Shown here: positions 38,416-49,400 of the stretch, one piece after another
How positions within the stretch are numbered: position 1 is the first letter of the stretch
How the letters are laid out: each line of letters opens with the position of its first letter
Origin: Gracilaria vermiculophylla
Lineage: Eukaryota > Rhodophyta > Florideophyceae > Gracilariales > Gracilariaceae
DNA length: 64,000 nucleotides
Assembly (NCBI GenBank): GCA_019155205.2
Contig: JAHNZQ020000181.1
Location: 157,107 to 221,106, forward strand
Direction of reading: 5' to 3'
Made by a program: the position numbers and the translations under genes
The notes under the pieces: model-generated
Told to the model about the DNA's origin: nothing
What the model saw: only the letters and a program-made list of their open reading frames with translations
The model's database searches: none

Positions 38416-38710
38416 TTTAAAATATATATGTTCATCTTAAACAAATCTTTACTGTGAAGCACCCAACACTTTATTTTGCATCTATTTTTCTTTATAACGC
38501 CAAGAGCATCTCCAACGGCAACAAAGAAATGGTAGCAAATAAGCAAAATTTAGCAAACGTGGCGAATAGGAAATGGTTACATTTTTTTGCTTAATTGCTG
38601 ATTTGCTTCCCCTTGGCTCCATTTTCTACGGAAACAACACCAAACCCTCTCATGTTTGAGCTGATCAACTAGGAGATGGATGAAACCTTGACGAGCTGCC
38701 ACAATCCGCA

Positions 38711-39060
38711 TTGAGCAGCTCGGATAGTGAAGAGGACAATCGACCTCATAGAGGTTCTGCTGCGAATCGAATCCCCAATCATGACCGAAACCGTGAGCAA
38801 AGGTGTAGCCAGCTCCTCCATGACTACCTTTGCAGTCAACCCGTTTATCACGAAAGTCACTTTTGGAGACTCTTATGTGGTACAGTGGCTCCTAATGAAA
38901 TATGATGGTGTGGTTTTATGGCGTCAAGGACGTTGGCATATTCTGCAAAGGCCCTCAAGGTTATAGTATGTATCAAGCATGAGCAGCATAATGTACTACT
39001 GCATAGTGCTGTATAATATGATGGTTGAGGAGGGTCTAGCGGACGAGGAGGAACCACGGA
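38711..39060 (+). pseudogene. Harbinger transposase remnants (N- and C-terminal pieces)
   Basis: 38,711-38,878 encodes NREQRCSQLLHDYLCSQPVYHE, matching the conserved N-terminal region before the DDE domain (HxRLxxDYFxxxPxY). From 38,978 the text IMYYCIVLYNMMVEEGLADEEE matches the C-terminal CIxLHNMIVE motif. The DDE core between is absent. A repeat terminus (TACAGTGGCTCCTAA) sits at the break at 38,880. Confidence 0.65.
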
Positions 39061-39521
39061 CAGTGTCTGCAAGTGGGACGTACGCTGAAGCAGAGGTTGT
39101 TCACTTCAGAACACCTGTTTGGGGCCATGAATTGGAAGTGGAGATCGTCCCAGACTCCATTGCTGCCCTTTAAAGAGGATATGAGTTTCTTCGGGAGGAA
39201 TATAAGCACGCATATCTTCAAAACAAAGTCATGTATCATTTATGGGCTCTCAACGGAACTGCGTAAAACAAAACCTCGTTTAAGTATAATAGAAGAAGCC
39301 CAGGGCCATTTGCACGATCACAACGAAAACCCTTACAGCTCGGAAGGTCGCACGAGCTCCTTCACTCACAAGCTCGCTTCAGCGCTCACAGCTTTTTTGT
39401 GATACTTTTGAACAATTGTGCCACACTTCCTGCCATTTGAGTATAAAAACAGGCTCTTACCGTCACTATTTCTAATCCACCGTCTCTGGAGTGCCACAGA
39501 CTCCATCAACCTCTAGCTGCG

Positions 39522-40150
39522 CTATATCGTACGTGATGTTGTTAGAGGCATAACTCTTGGGTCTCTTACGAGCTTTCCCATAACTGCCTCGTTTTCTTTG
39601 AGTTTGTCTAAGACTTTCTTGGAGGAAATACGAAAGAATTCTGCGGCTTCAGGGCTGCTATCTGCACAAGCAGTGAACAAGAAAATGTCGTTTTGTCTCT
39701 GTATCTTCTCTGCCCATCTATATTGCAGCTTCAACGCCTTTTTATCCACCTTGATCATGTCTTCATAGTTTTCTGTTTAATATACTCTGCTTTTGCAGCT
39801 TTGTGACCCGGGGGTCGTTCTGCAATGACGGATATTCCCACTTGTTTTACCTCTTCGACGTCATTGTTTTGCTCTTCTTTCCCTGTAGACGCTACCTCTA
39901 GTGCTTGGCTCTCAATAGACGTAGTCTGACAGAGTTCATGTGAGAACTCAGTTTCTGAAGCAAACTTTGGATGCTTTCTCATAACTTCCAACGCTTCAAT
40001 GATTTTGAAATGCTCTTCTACTTCTTTTGTTGGCGACTTCATCCGATACCGTTGTAGAGAGCTGTGGTCCTCCGCTGCACATCTTGTTCGGTATATCCTG
40101 ACGGATTGAGGAGTTGAACTCGCGCAAAGCACCCTGAAAACAGAGTGCAC
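39522..40150 (-). pseudogene. Harbinger-associated Myb/NAM-like protein, frameshifted
   Basis: Two overlapping frames (39,755-40,150 and 39,522-39,758) joined at TGAAGACATGATC by a frameshift. The end of the first, ERPPGHKAAKAEYIKQK, matches the RPxGxKxAK motif of the NAM-associated C-terminal domain found in the second ORF of plant PIF/Harbinger elements; the second continues KKALKLQYRWAEKIQRQND. The N-terminal SANT/Myb part upstream (to about 40,286) is decayed. Confidence 0.55.
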
Positions 40151-41130
40151 TTCGTGAACAAAAGTTTAACACGATTGCGTAAAGACTCTGCAGAAAGAGA
40201 CGTACGTTTTGATGGCTTGTGATGCTCGTTGTAGAGCTTTGCAGTAGGGTCCTAGAGCAGCTTCTTTTTCTGATCGGTACCAACAATTGGGTCTTCTGTG
40301 GTGTTGTTAAATGCTCTCGGAATTTCTGTGTCTTCTTGAGGTGAGAAGCTCGGTCCTCGTGTGATGGGTTTCTTCGGTTTCATTGCGTGTAGTTGGTTTT
40401 GGCAACGAAGTTGTTGCTTTATTTCAGAGTGGAAGAAGGTAATGACGGCGAAATGTCAAATTCTTTTCATTCACGGTCCAGTGTTTCGCTTCTTTGGCGC
40501 CAAAACGCTATCTCTTGGGTCGTTCTTAGCCTCGCACGTGAATAGTGCTTCGCTACCGTTCTTTTGAACAGGTACCTATTTCTGGAACAAATCAGCACGA
40601 TTTGGTTTAGAATAACGAACCTATTCATATTTTTGCTTATATTCTCGCCCCGCGGGGAATGGTAGAGACAGCAAGGTATTTTTTTACTGTTTTGCTGCAG
40701 CATGTTGGAAATGCTCAAATAAAACGTTTCCGCACCAAATTGATGTACTTTTGTGGATTCCTACATTATAGGCGAGGTGTGGTTGGCTGCGAAGGGGAGG
40801 TAACGTGGTTGTAGCGTATTCTATAGATGGCAAGATGAATGAGCACATTAGGCTCGTGGAGATCGTCTCTTTACAACTAGCACTTTTTCTCCTCTGCGAT
40901 GTCCGATGCCTCTACTAGTCATCGGACTCGCTCTACTTATAGGGCTCGCATGTGCCCTTTGATATAGGTCATAGTCTGCATTGTAAATGCAGTTGCATTA
41001 AACTTTACCATTCAGAGGTGCTGTTGCTTTGGAGTTACTTTCGTCTCTTCGGCATTGCCTCACCTCTGTTGCATTCCAGATATAACAGGAGTTTCGAGGG
41101 TTTTCCTGTACACGTTAGAGCAATGACGTC

Positions 41131-42179
41131 TACAGTGTGTCACGGATGTCTGCCATATAAAACACACAATGTCACAACTTTTTTTATAGTTGAAACTTTC
41201 ATAGATTTCCATAATTTTTTAATACAGGTCTTGAGTTCGAAAACTTTCTGAAATTGCCCTCCATGCGCATACAGCATCCCCGCCAGCAGTCCCCAAACAT
41301 TCTCGGATTGGTTCAAATCTGGAGCACGCCACTCTAAAACCTGTAACCTGTTTTTGATCAAAGATGCAGTTTGTACAGGCACTTCATCCAGTTGAAAAGT
41401 GACGCTCTCTTCATGGAAGTAGTCACCAAAGGGTAGCAAACAGTTATATATCACTTCTTGATATTTTTCCGCTTTCATTGTTGTTTCAATAAATGCAATA
41501 TCCGTGGTATCTTTTTTTAGAAATGCCAGCCCAGATCATCACAGACGCCACAACGGAATGTCTGGTATAAACGTGATGACGTTCCTTACGAAGATCTTGC
41601 CAATAAAATTTTGTAGCAATCTGGTTCGTCCAAAATGAACTTTTTTTCATCGGTAAGAATAACATTTTCCCATTCTTTTCTCAATTAGGCTATTCCAGCA
41701 CACCAGTGAACTTTCTTATGCTTGTGATAGTCGTGTAGTACTAATTTTTTTTTATTTATTTTTTTACAGATTTGTTGTGTATCTGCTTCCATATAGTTGA
41801 TTTTGAATCGTTGAGATTGAGAATCATTCCAATTTTTATGCATGATACTTTGCCTTCGCAGAACACCCCTTGAATTCCTTTTTTTTGCTGGACGTAGTTT
41901 TCTTGGTGCGTTTTGGAGATCGTTTTAATCCATTAAAAGTCGGATTTTTTTAGTCAAGTTTTGAGCGATGGCACTGTTGGAGTGTTTTTTGCCGTTTAAC
42001 TTGATGATTTGGAGCTGTTCATGCTCGGAAAGTGGAGGACGTCGAACAATTTGGACTAGAGAGAAGACTGCGCACATATCTCTTTGAAACGATTCTATAT
42101 AGACTATATGCCAAAACCTAGCCAACAGTACAGTTTTGGCACACTTTTTAGGAGTAATGTGATTTTGAAACGCACTGTA
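41131..42179 (-). mobile_element. Degenerate Tc1-like element, minus strand
   Basis: Right terminus TGATTTTGAAACGCACTGTA at 42,160-42,179 and a weak left terminus TACAGTGTGTCAC at 41,131. The transposase N-terminus RPPLSEHEQLQIIKLNGKKHSNSAIAQNL is at about 41,945-42,045 (-). The DDE C-terminus is at 41,140-41,478 (-) with WRAPDLNQSENVWGLLAGMLY, in which the acidic residue of the motif is still seen. The middle is broken by stops. Confidence 0.75.
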
Positions 42180-42792
42180 CTTCGGAAGACGTTCTGTAAG
42201 GGTATGGGCTGGTATAACAAAACATTTAAAACTAGATATTGCATTTTTAAATGCATATGGACTCTGTATGCTACCAAGATGACCTTTCTAACAATCTGCT
42301 ACCATGTGGATATTTTTTACAGGGAGACCACTTTATTTTTCCAAAATATAATGCAGTAGTACACAAATCTATATTGGTGTCAGACTGGCTACAAGAAGCA
42401 AATATAAAAGTGATGAAATTTCCAGCGCGCTCACCGGGAACACACTCTATTGAAAATGTATGTTGTTTACTATCAAGAATGATTTACACCTACGGAAGGC
42501 AGTTGTGCACAGTTTTTGATTTTAAAAACTTTACTAAGAATTTCTGGGACAGCGTTTCAGTTTCGACAACTAATGGCTACAGTAGTTCGGTGCCCAAACT
42601 CTCTATTGGCGTTATTCAGCGAGAACGTGCAAACATTTGTTACTGAGGCGCCGATACAGACTTAAAGTTGATAATGATGATGTGTTTTTGAACTTTTATT
42701 TATTTCAAAACTCAATTTCGTAGTCCTAGAGTACCAAAATCATAATTGTTTTACTTTGATATCAACTTCATATGATTTTGAAACAGACTGTA
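42180..42792 (+). mobile_element. 5'-truncated Tc1-like element, plus strand
   Basis: Begins exactly at the right terminus of the previous element, in mid-transposase. The frame at 42,340-42,645 encodes SDWLQEANIKVMKFPARSPG, then HSIENVCCLLSRMIY and YGRQL, the DDE C-terminal motif. Right terminus TGATTTTGAAACAGACTGTA at 42,773-42,792. It is closer to the element at 36,051 than to its left neighbour. Confidence 0.7.
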
Positions 42793-43289
42793 CTAGCTGA
42801 GATATCAAGAAAGACCACAAATGAATTACGCAGAATATTGACGTAGTGGAAAAAAACACAAACAGAGCAAATGCGTCTCTTGTTGGTTCACAAAAATAAA
42901 CTAGGATGGTTTCCAAACAAAAATGAAATGACAACTTGAATGTCGCGAAAAGCTTTTGTCTATTAAGAAACCTTTGACAGTCAATTATAGTGGCGCCAAC
43001 AGTCTACACAGCATAGGTGCATCATGTAACCTAGTCCCACCTTCGTTCTTTCGTCCACAACATTGGACGTTCGTAACTGGCACATCTTCCCATGCAAGTC
43101 TTTACGGCTTCCGACGAAAGCCATTTTGAAAACGCAACGCATCTGCTACCTTCCAGACAGCTATAGTCATTCTTGTTTGCCAGAAAGTATATAAATTCAT
43201 CGGTGTATACACACAACGTTCTGTTCTATTCCCTTTTTATTAAAGGGAATAAGATGACCTCACGCTACCGTTGGCAATGAACCGGACTC

Positions 43290-43740
43290 CGTTGTTGCTG
43301 GTACTATAGCAAAGTGGCTGGTTAACGACAACTTGGGACTATGCACCATACTTAGAAAGATGCGTGAGCTCCTCCCTCACTACTGAGTATCGCCAAGCAC
43401 ATTCCGGCTAAGTCTCGATCCCTGTGGCTTTTACACTCGACTATCAATATCGCCAGCAATACCAACAGGCCTCACAGACCAAAAAGCAATGCATACGCTA
43501 ATACCATTTGGTTGCCGGACATATCGCAGTCATCCTAAGCCTTTAACCGTTCCGGTGTTTTCGTTATCATTCTACGTACCATTTAGTCTCTGCTTAAAGT
43601 TTGAGTCACTTCTGCGCACCCTAGACCCATTGCCACCCTTTCATCTACCACCCGGCTCAACGTGCGATGTTCGCAATACTAAATGTTTGTTTCCAGACTT
43701 CGAAAGTGAAGTTATATACCATTTAGATGGAGATAGGCGA
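43290..43740 (+). repeat. Putative left LTR (diverged direct repeat)
   Basis: Aligns collinearly with 53,985-54,430. Shared landmarks include GAGCTCC, GGCTARGTCTCGA, ACCAACA, and CCGTTCC followed by TATCATYCT and GACCATTTA-like text. Identity looks about 60-65 percent by eye. ATTGGTGGCCGAAGAGGAAT at about 44,043, typical of the junction after a gypsy LTR, suggests the LTR may extend to about 44,040. Confidence 0.45.
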
Positions 43741-44679
43741 TCCGAAGGGAAGTATAATTTTGAATACCATTTCGTCACGGAAACTGCTGTAAAATTGTTG
43801 ACGCGAACCATCAACCCATTTCATCTGGAATCGTGCCTACCAAAAAGCTGTACCAACTTTTTCGTCATGAGGAGAACGCATCTGTCTCTTTGAACAACCG
43901 GTAGTATACCATCCAGAAAAACCTTTGAAGAAACGAACCAAGAGGTGTTCCCTCAGCGGCCATCAAAATGGTAGAGATACCGTGCATCAATCGGCAAAGG
44001 GACTAAAATCCGGATCAAGCCGTAGCACAGATCAAACATAACAATTGGTGGCCGAAGAGGAATTAAAGAGTGCCCGAATGGCAGTTCTTCGCTTTGACAA
44101 CAATGTTATTACCGCGGTACCGGTTGATGGCAAATGGAGTGATTCAAAGGAATGAATTCGCGCAGTGGTGCATCAGTTCCCGTAACAGGATACCGGGGCG
44201 TTTATCAACCAAACGATAAAAGAGTATTTTCAGCAGCACCAGATGCCAACGCCTTCTCAAGGGCGATGGTCAGCTACTGCTACAATGCCCGTGAGAACAC
44301 CGTATAGCCAAGACGTGGACGTCAGGACTACCGAGATGACCGACCAGACAGGCCTTCCGATTACATTAGGTGGTGCGCAACTACGAGACCCAATGGGAAA
44401 CAGGGGAATTCTTCAGGAAGAGCAGTGCCCGGTAGTGCATCAGCTTCCAAAACGAACTGGTAAAGTCGCAAAGAGAGCCAAAAAAAGTGAACCTAATGAT
44501 GGTCTTTCGTCGGAATCGGGACGTTAATACCGATGGAATCCAAAAGAAGAAAGCAAGAAAACAAAATGGAAGAAGAAACGAGTGGCAGGGTCCGGCTCGG
44601 AGACTTCAAGTTCCGAGTCTGAAACGAATCTCGCCACAGATGAAAAGGAAGATCGCAGACGGAGAAGCTGGAAGGATTT

Positions 44680-45031
44680 CTGCTGCAAAAGAAAAAACAA
44701 TTGGCGCGAATAATCAGATTCTGATTCTGATAGTGAGAACCTGAAAGCACTGTAACCGTTCAATGACCTATTCACGACGTCTGTCGATTACAGCACCTCC
44801 AGATTGAACAATCGCGACGCTTCGTACAGACTAAGAAGCACCGCCGCCCCAGTTTTGAAGATAGAAAATCGACCTTTGGTGATAATGACCCCATCGCGAA
44901 AACTTATTTCCGCCAACGGTTTATGCTTGCTTCTGATCAAAATGATTTTTCATGAGGCGCCTCTGTGTGTTTTTTCCAAGTCTACATCAAAGGGCGAACT
45001 GCCTCATTGCTTCGCAGTAGGATGCAGGTAA
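44680..45031 (+). pseudogene. Possible gag remnant of the diverged LTR element
   Basis: A Ser/Glu/Asp-rich stretch leads into LKAL...PFNDLFTTSVDYSTSRLNN and IMTPSRKLISANGLCLLLIK, interrupted by stops. The pattern is like the gag of Ty3/gypsy elements of protists, but weak. The rest of 45,032-47,320 shows nothing I recognise. Confidence 0.3.
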
Positions 45032-47322
45032 ACACCATTACATGAGAGAAGGCTACGTAGATGCTTCGCACCTATTGTCCAACGGCAAACTATCTGTCGC
45101 TGATTTATACTGCTGCTGAGTTTGTTGATGAAGCCTGAGAAAAAGTAATGAATTGCCACCTTTGGGCGAGGCAGACCGAACTAAGCTTCTCTAGGACACT
45201 TTTGCCATTGTGTCTCGCTGTCGAAATGTCTTTACTATCTCTCAGTAGAGTACTCTATACGCTAACAACGTGAATATGGCCATCAGGTTGCAGGTCCGCA
45301 ACTATTTGATAAATCACTGCTAACTGCATTATTACGCACCTGCCTGATAAGCAAAAGGAATTAGTGACACCCGTCGAGCAGGAAAAAGCACTCAGATACC
45401 CACAGATGTTATATCAAGTAAGAACCTAAAAGCCGTCAGGGTCGTAGTAATGGATTGCTCCTTTCCCTCAAAAGAAGAATAACCAGTCTTTTTGAAGTCC
45501 ATATCACAAGCTGTACATTGGATAGACGAAAACGGTTCCCAGACAATTGCTCCATTATTTAACTGGTCGTCTGCTGTGCATTTTACTCCAGTAATGGGCA
45601 CGCCTCCTCTCGCACCATATGGCTATATCCATGCGGTGCTTGCCATCTACTATAGGATAAATATGCCAGAGAGCCAACAGACTTCGTACAGAATGGCATC
45701 ATCCCAAACCACAAACCATACAGGAGAAACACGATTAGGTCATCAAACTCTTGGATTCGGTCGACGAGTAATCTCATGTGTTATTTCTGTCTCTCCCCCC
45801 ACCATTCCGTTACAGCGTGTGAAATTGTGACACCGCAAGAGAGTGCAATTAACTCACAGATTCAATAAATTATGTAGCGGAAGATGATTTGGATAGTGAC
45901 GAGATGCAGGACGCAACCCTCTGGTACGGGAGCCAACCACCGTGTACTGCCACGGATTCATCTACGAAATTTCCAACTGGGCACCACGCCGTAATTTGCG
46001 ACGCCGACGCCTAAATATGACACACAGAAAGGAAGCAAGTAACGTTGGGACATAAGGCCGTTCCAGGCCAAATACTGAACGGCGGCGACACCAACCCCGA
46101 GGAACCTCGGACGTGTAGATATCACGTGTTCGTCAATGGAGCGCGGGAAACTGACCAAGCGGACCAGATTTTCTTTTTCCAACATGAAAGCTACAAATAT
46201 TGTACCAGCCTTTGAGTTTTGGCTACACAAATACTACCCTTTATAGCCGTCCTGGTAACGGGTGCTGGACCAAATCCGGTTGCCAGGAAGCTCTTTCCAT
46301 CTGGGATTTTTGTAAAGCTTTTGCAAGTGTATCTGCCTAAACCTTTGGTGGATGTTAATCGTCGGCCGCTTTCCAACATAGGCTCCATTTATTTCCTGGA
46401 AACCATGAGGAATCTGATTGCCCGCAGGCAGTTCATCGTCGCTAAACAACGGGCCACAGACGTTTTCCTCGTTATTTCGTTCATTCACCGTGAGGTCAAA
46501 GCGACTGACCTTCGCGTCGGTACGGCTGCTCTACGAAAAGTTTTCCATGTCGCTACTACGATCCAACCTGTTCGGCACAAACTACCAAAAAAGATATTGA
46601 ACAACCGAAACCTGCAGGTAGCTCTTCCATCATGGTAAGACTTGCTCACAATGTGGTGCGTCGACCATCGCACCCAATAGTATTCTAGGTGTCATGTAAA
46701 AAATCCAGATTCTTCTCGCTGCGAAATGATTGGGCCTATTGGAACATAACCGCACTCTAATACCAAAAGGAAGTGTAGATAGTGTCCCGAATATATCGTT
46801 AAAGGTGCTTTCAAACTGTGGTTCGCTTCGCGGGTGGCCCTGGAGCGTACTAAGTCGAACGTTCTTAAGTAGGGTTGTGTTTGCGGATATATGACGAACA
46901 AAACGTTTTGCCGGCTAGATTCGAGAAGTTGATCAAGACGTTGCATCGGATGAGCGTGCAGGGGAGTTTAACTTGTTGCTACCTAGATACGCACTATAAT
47001 CTTGTACTAACAGCCGAATCGGTGCCATAAAATAGATTCAAGGGGCAGAAATAAGTTGTGCTGAAGTCTAATGCTTGGCGCTCAGGAATTTAAATGATTG
47101 GAGAGCATACCGACAAGTGGGCGTTCTTCGTTCGCAGTTTTGTCCACTAACCGAGTGCAATGTCTTAAGAAAAGAGTCAGAGGGCGCTTCCGGCTCATAA
47201 TGATGCGAAAGGTCCCAACCAATCAAAAGATATAAGTATGGTGTTCAAAGACGTTCTCAATCTCTTTTGTTTCTGTATAGACACGTTCTAAATAAGTATA
47301 TTTATCTACACAGAATTTCAGT

Positions 47323-49400
47323 TACAGTGGGGTACACGCAGTAGTGCCACTATGTGCCAAAGGCGTTTGAATGGCTTTAATGCGAGTTGAGCAATATTCA
47401 AAACAACAAATCCAACCCTCTCGTTCACCGGGTGACCTTCACCCCAATAACTCAATAATGAGCATTTGACGTTTATCCTTTGACGTCTCACTCCGTTTTG
47501 CTCGTAGCAGAGCTGTTTTGGCTCTTCTCAAGTAGAAAACAGCATCAGACACCGCACTGTTCACAGCAACCCCTTCAATGCCATGAAAAAGCAACTGTAT
47601 ATCATGCTCACAAGGCAGCGGTACAACAATCCCATTGTTTTCATCGCTATCCGCAATCTCCACCTCTTTCTCTCCATGCTCTTCCACTACATCAACAATG
47701 TCGAGCGCATCCTCGACCATAGCCTCACGCACGTCATAATCTTCTTCAATACTTACCCACTTCTCAACATCACTAGCCTCAATTGTTTCAAAAACCTGCT
47801 CTTTAAAAGGATCAGTAGCTGTGACATGAATTGATAACGTGCGTATCGCTTCAATCATTTCCGTTACAGTGCTCTTATCCTCATGTCTGTTAGACATCTT
47901 TCCTTCTACAGAGTTAATATCTGCTTCATAAAGCACTGGCAAAGCCTTTGCCTTTCGCCAACATCTTGCAATCGCAGTAGAACTCACATTTTTCCAGCTC
48001 GTATGAACGAGATGGCACACATCCAGCATATGTGGGTCAAAGCCATCCTCTAAGCCCCGCATTCCTCTCTTCGCTAATGATGCGTTTCGCCGAGCCTTCC
48101 TTGTTTCAACATCTTCAACAAGTTTGCGCAAAAAGAGTGCACGATACCTCCGTTTAAATGCCGCGATAACTCCCATGTCCATCGGTTGATGAAGTGATGT
48201 GCAGTTCGGAGGAAGGGTGAGTATCTGTACTTGCCCTCTTATGTCCGCCAAATCAGCAGCATGTGGGCCGCAATTATCCATGAGGAGGACACATGGGCGA
48301 GATGTAAACTTTCGTACAAATGGGAGGAAGATGCTAAGAAACCACTTTCGAAACGTTGTAGTATCCGACCATGCGTTCTTTTGACTTAAATAAGGAACTG
48401 GAGGTGACCGCAATCGGAAGCAACGAGGATTCTTGGCGGTACCGATTATAGCCATTGGGGCTTTTGCAGATCCGTCCGCGTTGGTACAAACGAAGGTCTT
48501 AATTCTGTCCTTGGCTTTCATTGCTTTGGTGCCTGTAACAGACTTGCGGGATTCGTGAAAAACTAAATATGTTCTTCGTGGGAGAAGTTTGTAGAACAAT
48601 CCTGTCTCGTCAACGTTAAAGATACAGTCAATGTCGTACTGCTTCAGCGTTTCTCGTAACAAACTCATTTCTGCAGCAACTTTTTCAGCCGATACGCTCC
48701 CAGCTTCTCCAGACAATGAAACGGATCGAAGCGCATACCGCTTGACAAACTTTGATTCCCATCCATTGGAAGCCCGAAATTGTTCCAACTTACTTTTGAG
48801 TTGCTCAGAGTCAGATGTTAATAGTAGCCGATCGCGAGCCATAAGTGCTTTCTGCTGGATGACACTTTTGGTGACTGGTAATTTTGCAGATCTGGCAACC
48901 TGCAAAAACTTGAAAACATTCTTCTCTATTGCCTCAAATGGTGGTGAGCGTATAGTTTTGGAGTGCAGAGATAATGGATTGTTTTGTTCATGCTGGAGAA
49001 GATGATCTGTGGCGCGTTTAATGTTGGTAAAAGTGCATCGGGATATGGAGAACTGACGCAAAACGGTTGATGCATTACATCCTGTTGAAACCATTCGAGC
49101 AATTTGAATTTGCTGACCAATAGTGAGTCTGGTTCTCTTTTTGATGGGCTGAGATGATGGCGATATCATTGCGGCTGCTGCCTCTTGTCGGGGAGAGAGC
49201 GGATGGCGCCGCTTGGAGATCTTCAGATCGTTTCGCGGTCGTATTTGCCCTATTTGTGAGCAGTGCTCCTCCATCTACCGCCAAGGTGTGCCGCGTTAGC
49301 AAGGGTGGCACTATTTACAGGACAGCACTGATCAATGTGGCACTATTGCGAGCCCCTCCCCATGTATTCCTAACGTCAGCAGGTTTTTCACGAAACCCAA
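47323..49400 (-). mobile_element. pogo/Tigger-type transposon
   Basis: Insert carrying one complete transposase gene. The flanks hold short inverted motifs: TAGTGCCAC at 47,344-47,352 and its complement GTGGCACTA at 49,305-49,313 and 49,337-49,345. The exact ends and the TA target duplication are not clear by eye. It lies inside the diverged LTR element, so it inserted later. Confidence 0.75.
47439..49274 (-). CDS. pogo/Tigger (DDE_1) transposase, intact
   Basis: 611 residues without stops or frameshifts. Order: a psq/CENPB-type helix-turn-helix (about 50-87, LTIGQQIQIARMVSTGCNAS), a Tc5/CENPB-type second DNA-binding domain (about 130-195, FRASNGWESKFVKRYAL), then the DDE_1 catalytic core with Asp222 (FNVDETGLFYKLLP), Asp333 (VLLMDNCGPHA) and Asp366 (CTSLHQPMDMGVIAAFKRRYR). 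All three acidic residues are present, so the enzyme may be active. Start at 49274; Met36 is an alternative. Two acidic stretches precede the C-terminus. Composition is about 45 percent GC, unlike the host genes. Confidence 0.95.
   Translation of the reverse strand: MEEHCSQIGQIRPRNDLKISKRRHPLSPRQEAAAAMISPSSQPIKKRTRLTIGQQIQIARMVSTGCNASTVLRQFSISRCTFTNIKRATDHLLQHEQNNPLSLHSKTIRSPPFEAIEKNVFKFLQVARSAKLPVTKSVIQQKALMARDRLLLTSDSEQLKSKLEQFRASNGWESKFVKRYALRSVSLSGEAGSVSAEKVAAEMSLLRETLKQYDIDCIFNVDETGLFYKLLPRRTYLVFHESRKSVTGTKAMKAKDRIKTFVCTNADGSAKAPMAIIGTAKNPRCFRLRSPPVPYLSQKNAWSDTTTFRKWFLSIFLPFVRKFTSRPCVLLMDNCGPHAADLADIRGQVQILTLPPNCTSLHQPMDMGVIAAFKRRYRALFLRKLVEDVETRKARRNASLAKRGMRGLEDGFDPHMLDVCHLVHTSWKNVSSTAIARCWRKAKALPVLYEADINSVEGKMSNRHEDKSTVTEMIEAIRTLSIHVTATDPFKEQVFETIEASDVEKWVSIEEDYDVREAMVEDALDIVDVVEEHGEKEVEIADSDENNGIVVPLPCEHDIQLLFHGIEGVAVNSAVSDAVFYLRRAKTALLRAKRSETSKDKRQMLIIELLG

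Larger units (their letters stand above)
38504..40716. mobile_element. PIF/Harbinger transposon (decayed)
   Basis: Left end GAGCATCTCCAAC (38,504-38,516) and right end GTTGGAAATGCTC (40,704-40,716) are inverted copies with one mismatch, and GAGCATCTCCAA is the well-known terminus of many plant PIF/Harbinger elements. Inside are a broken transposase on the plus strand and a broken Myb/NAM-like second protein on the minus strand, the convergent two-gene layout of this superfamily. Confidence 0.75.
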
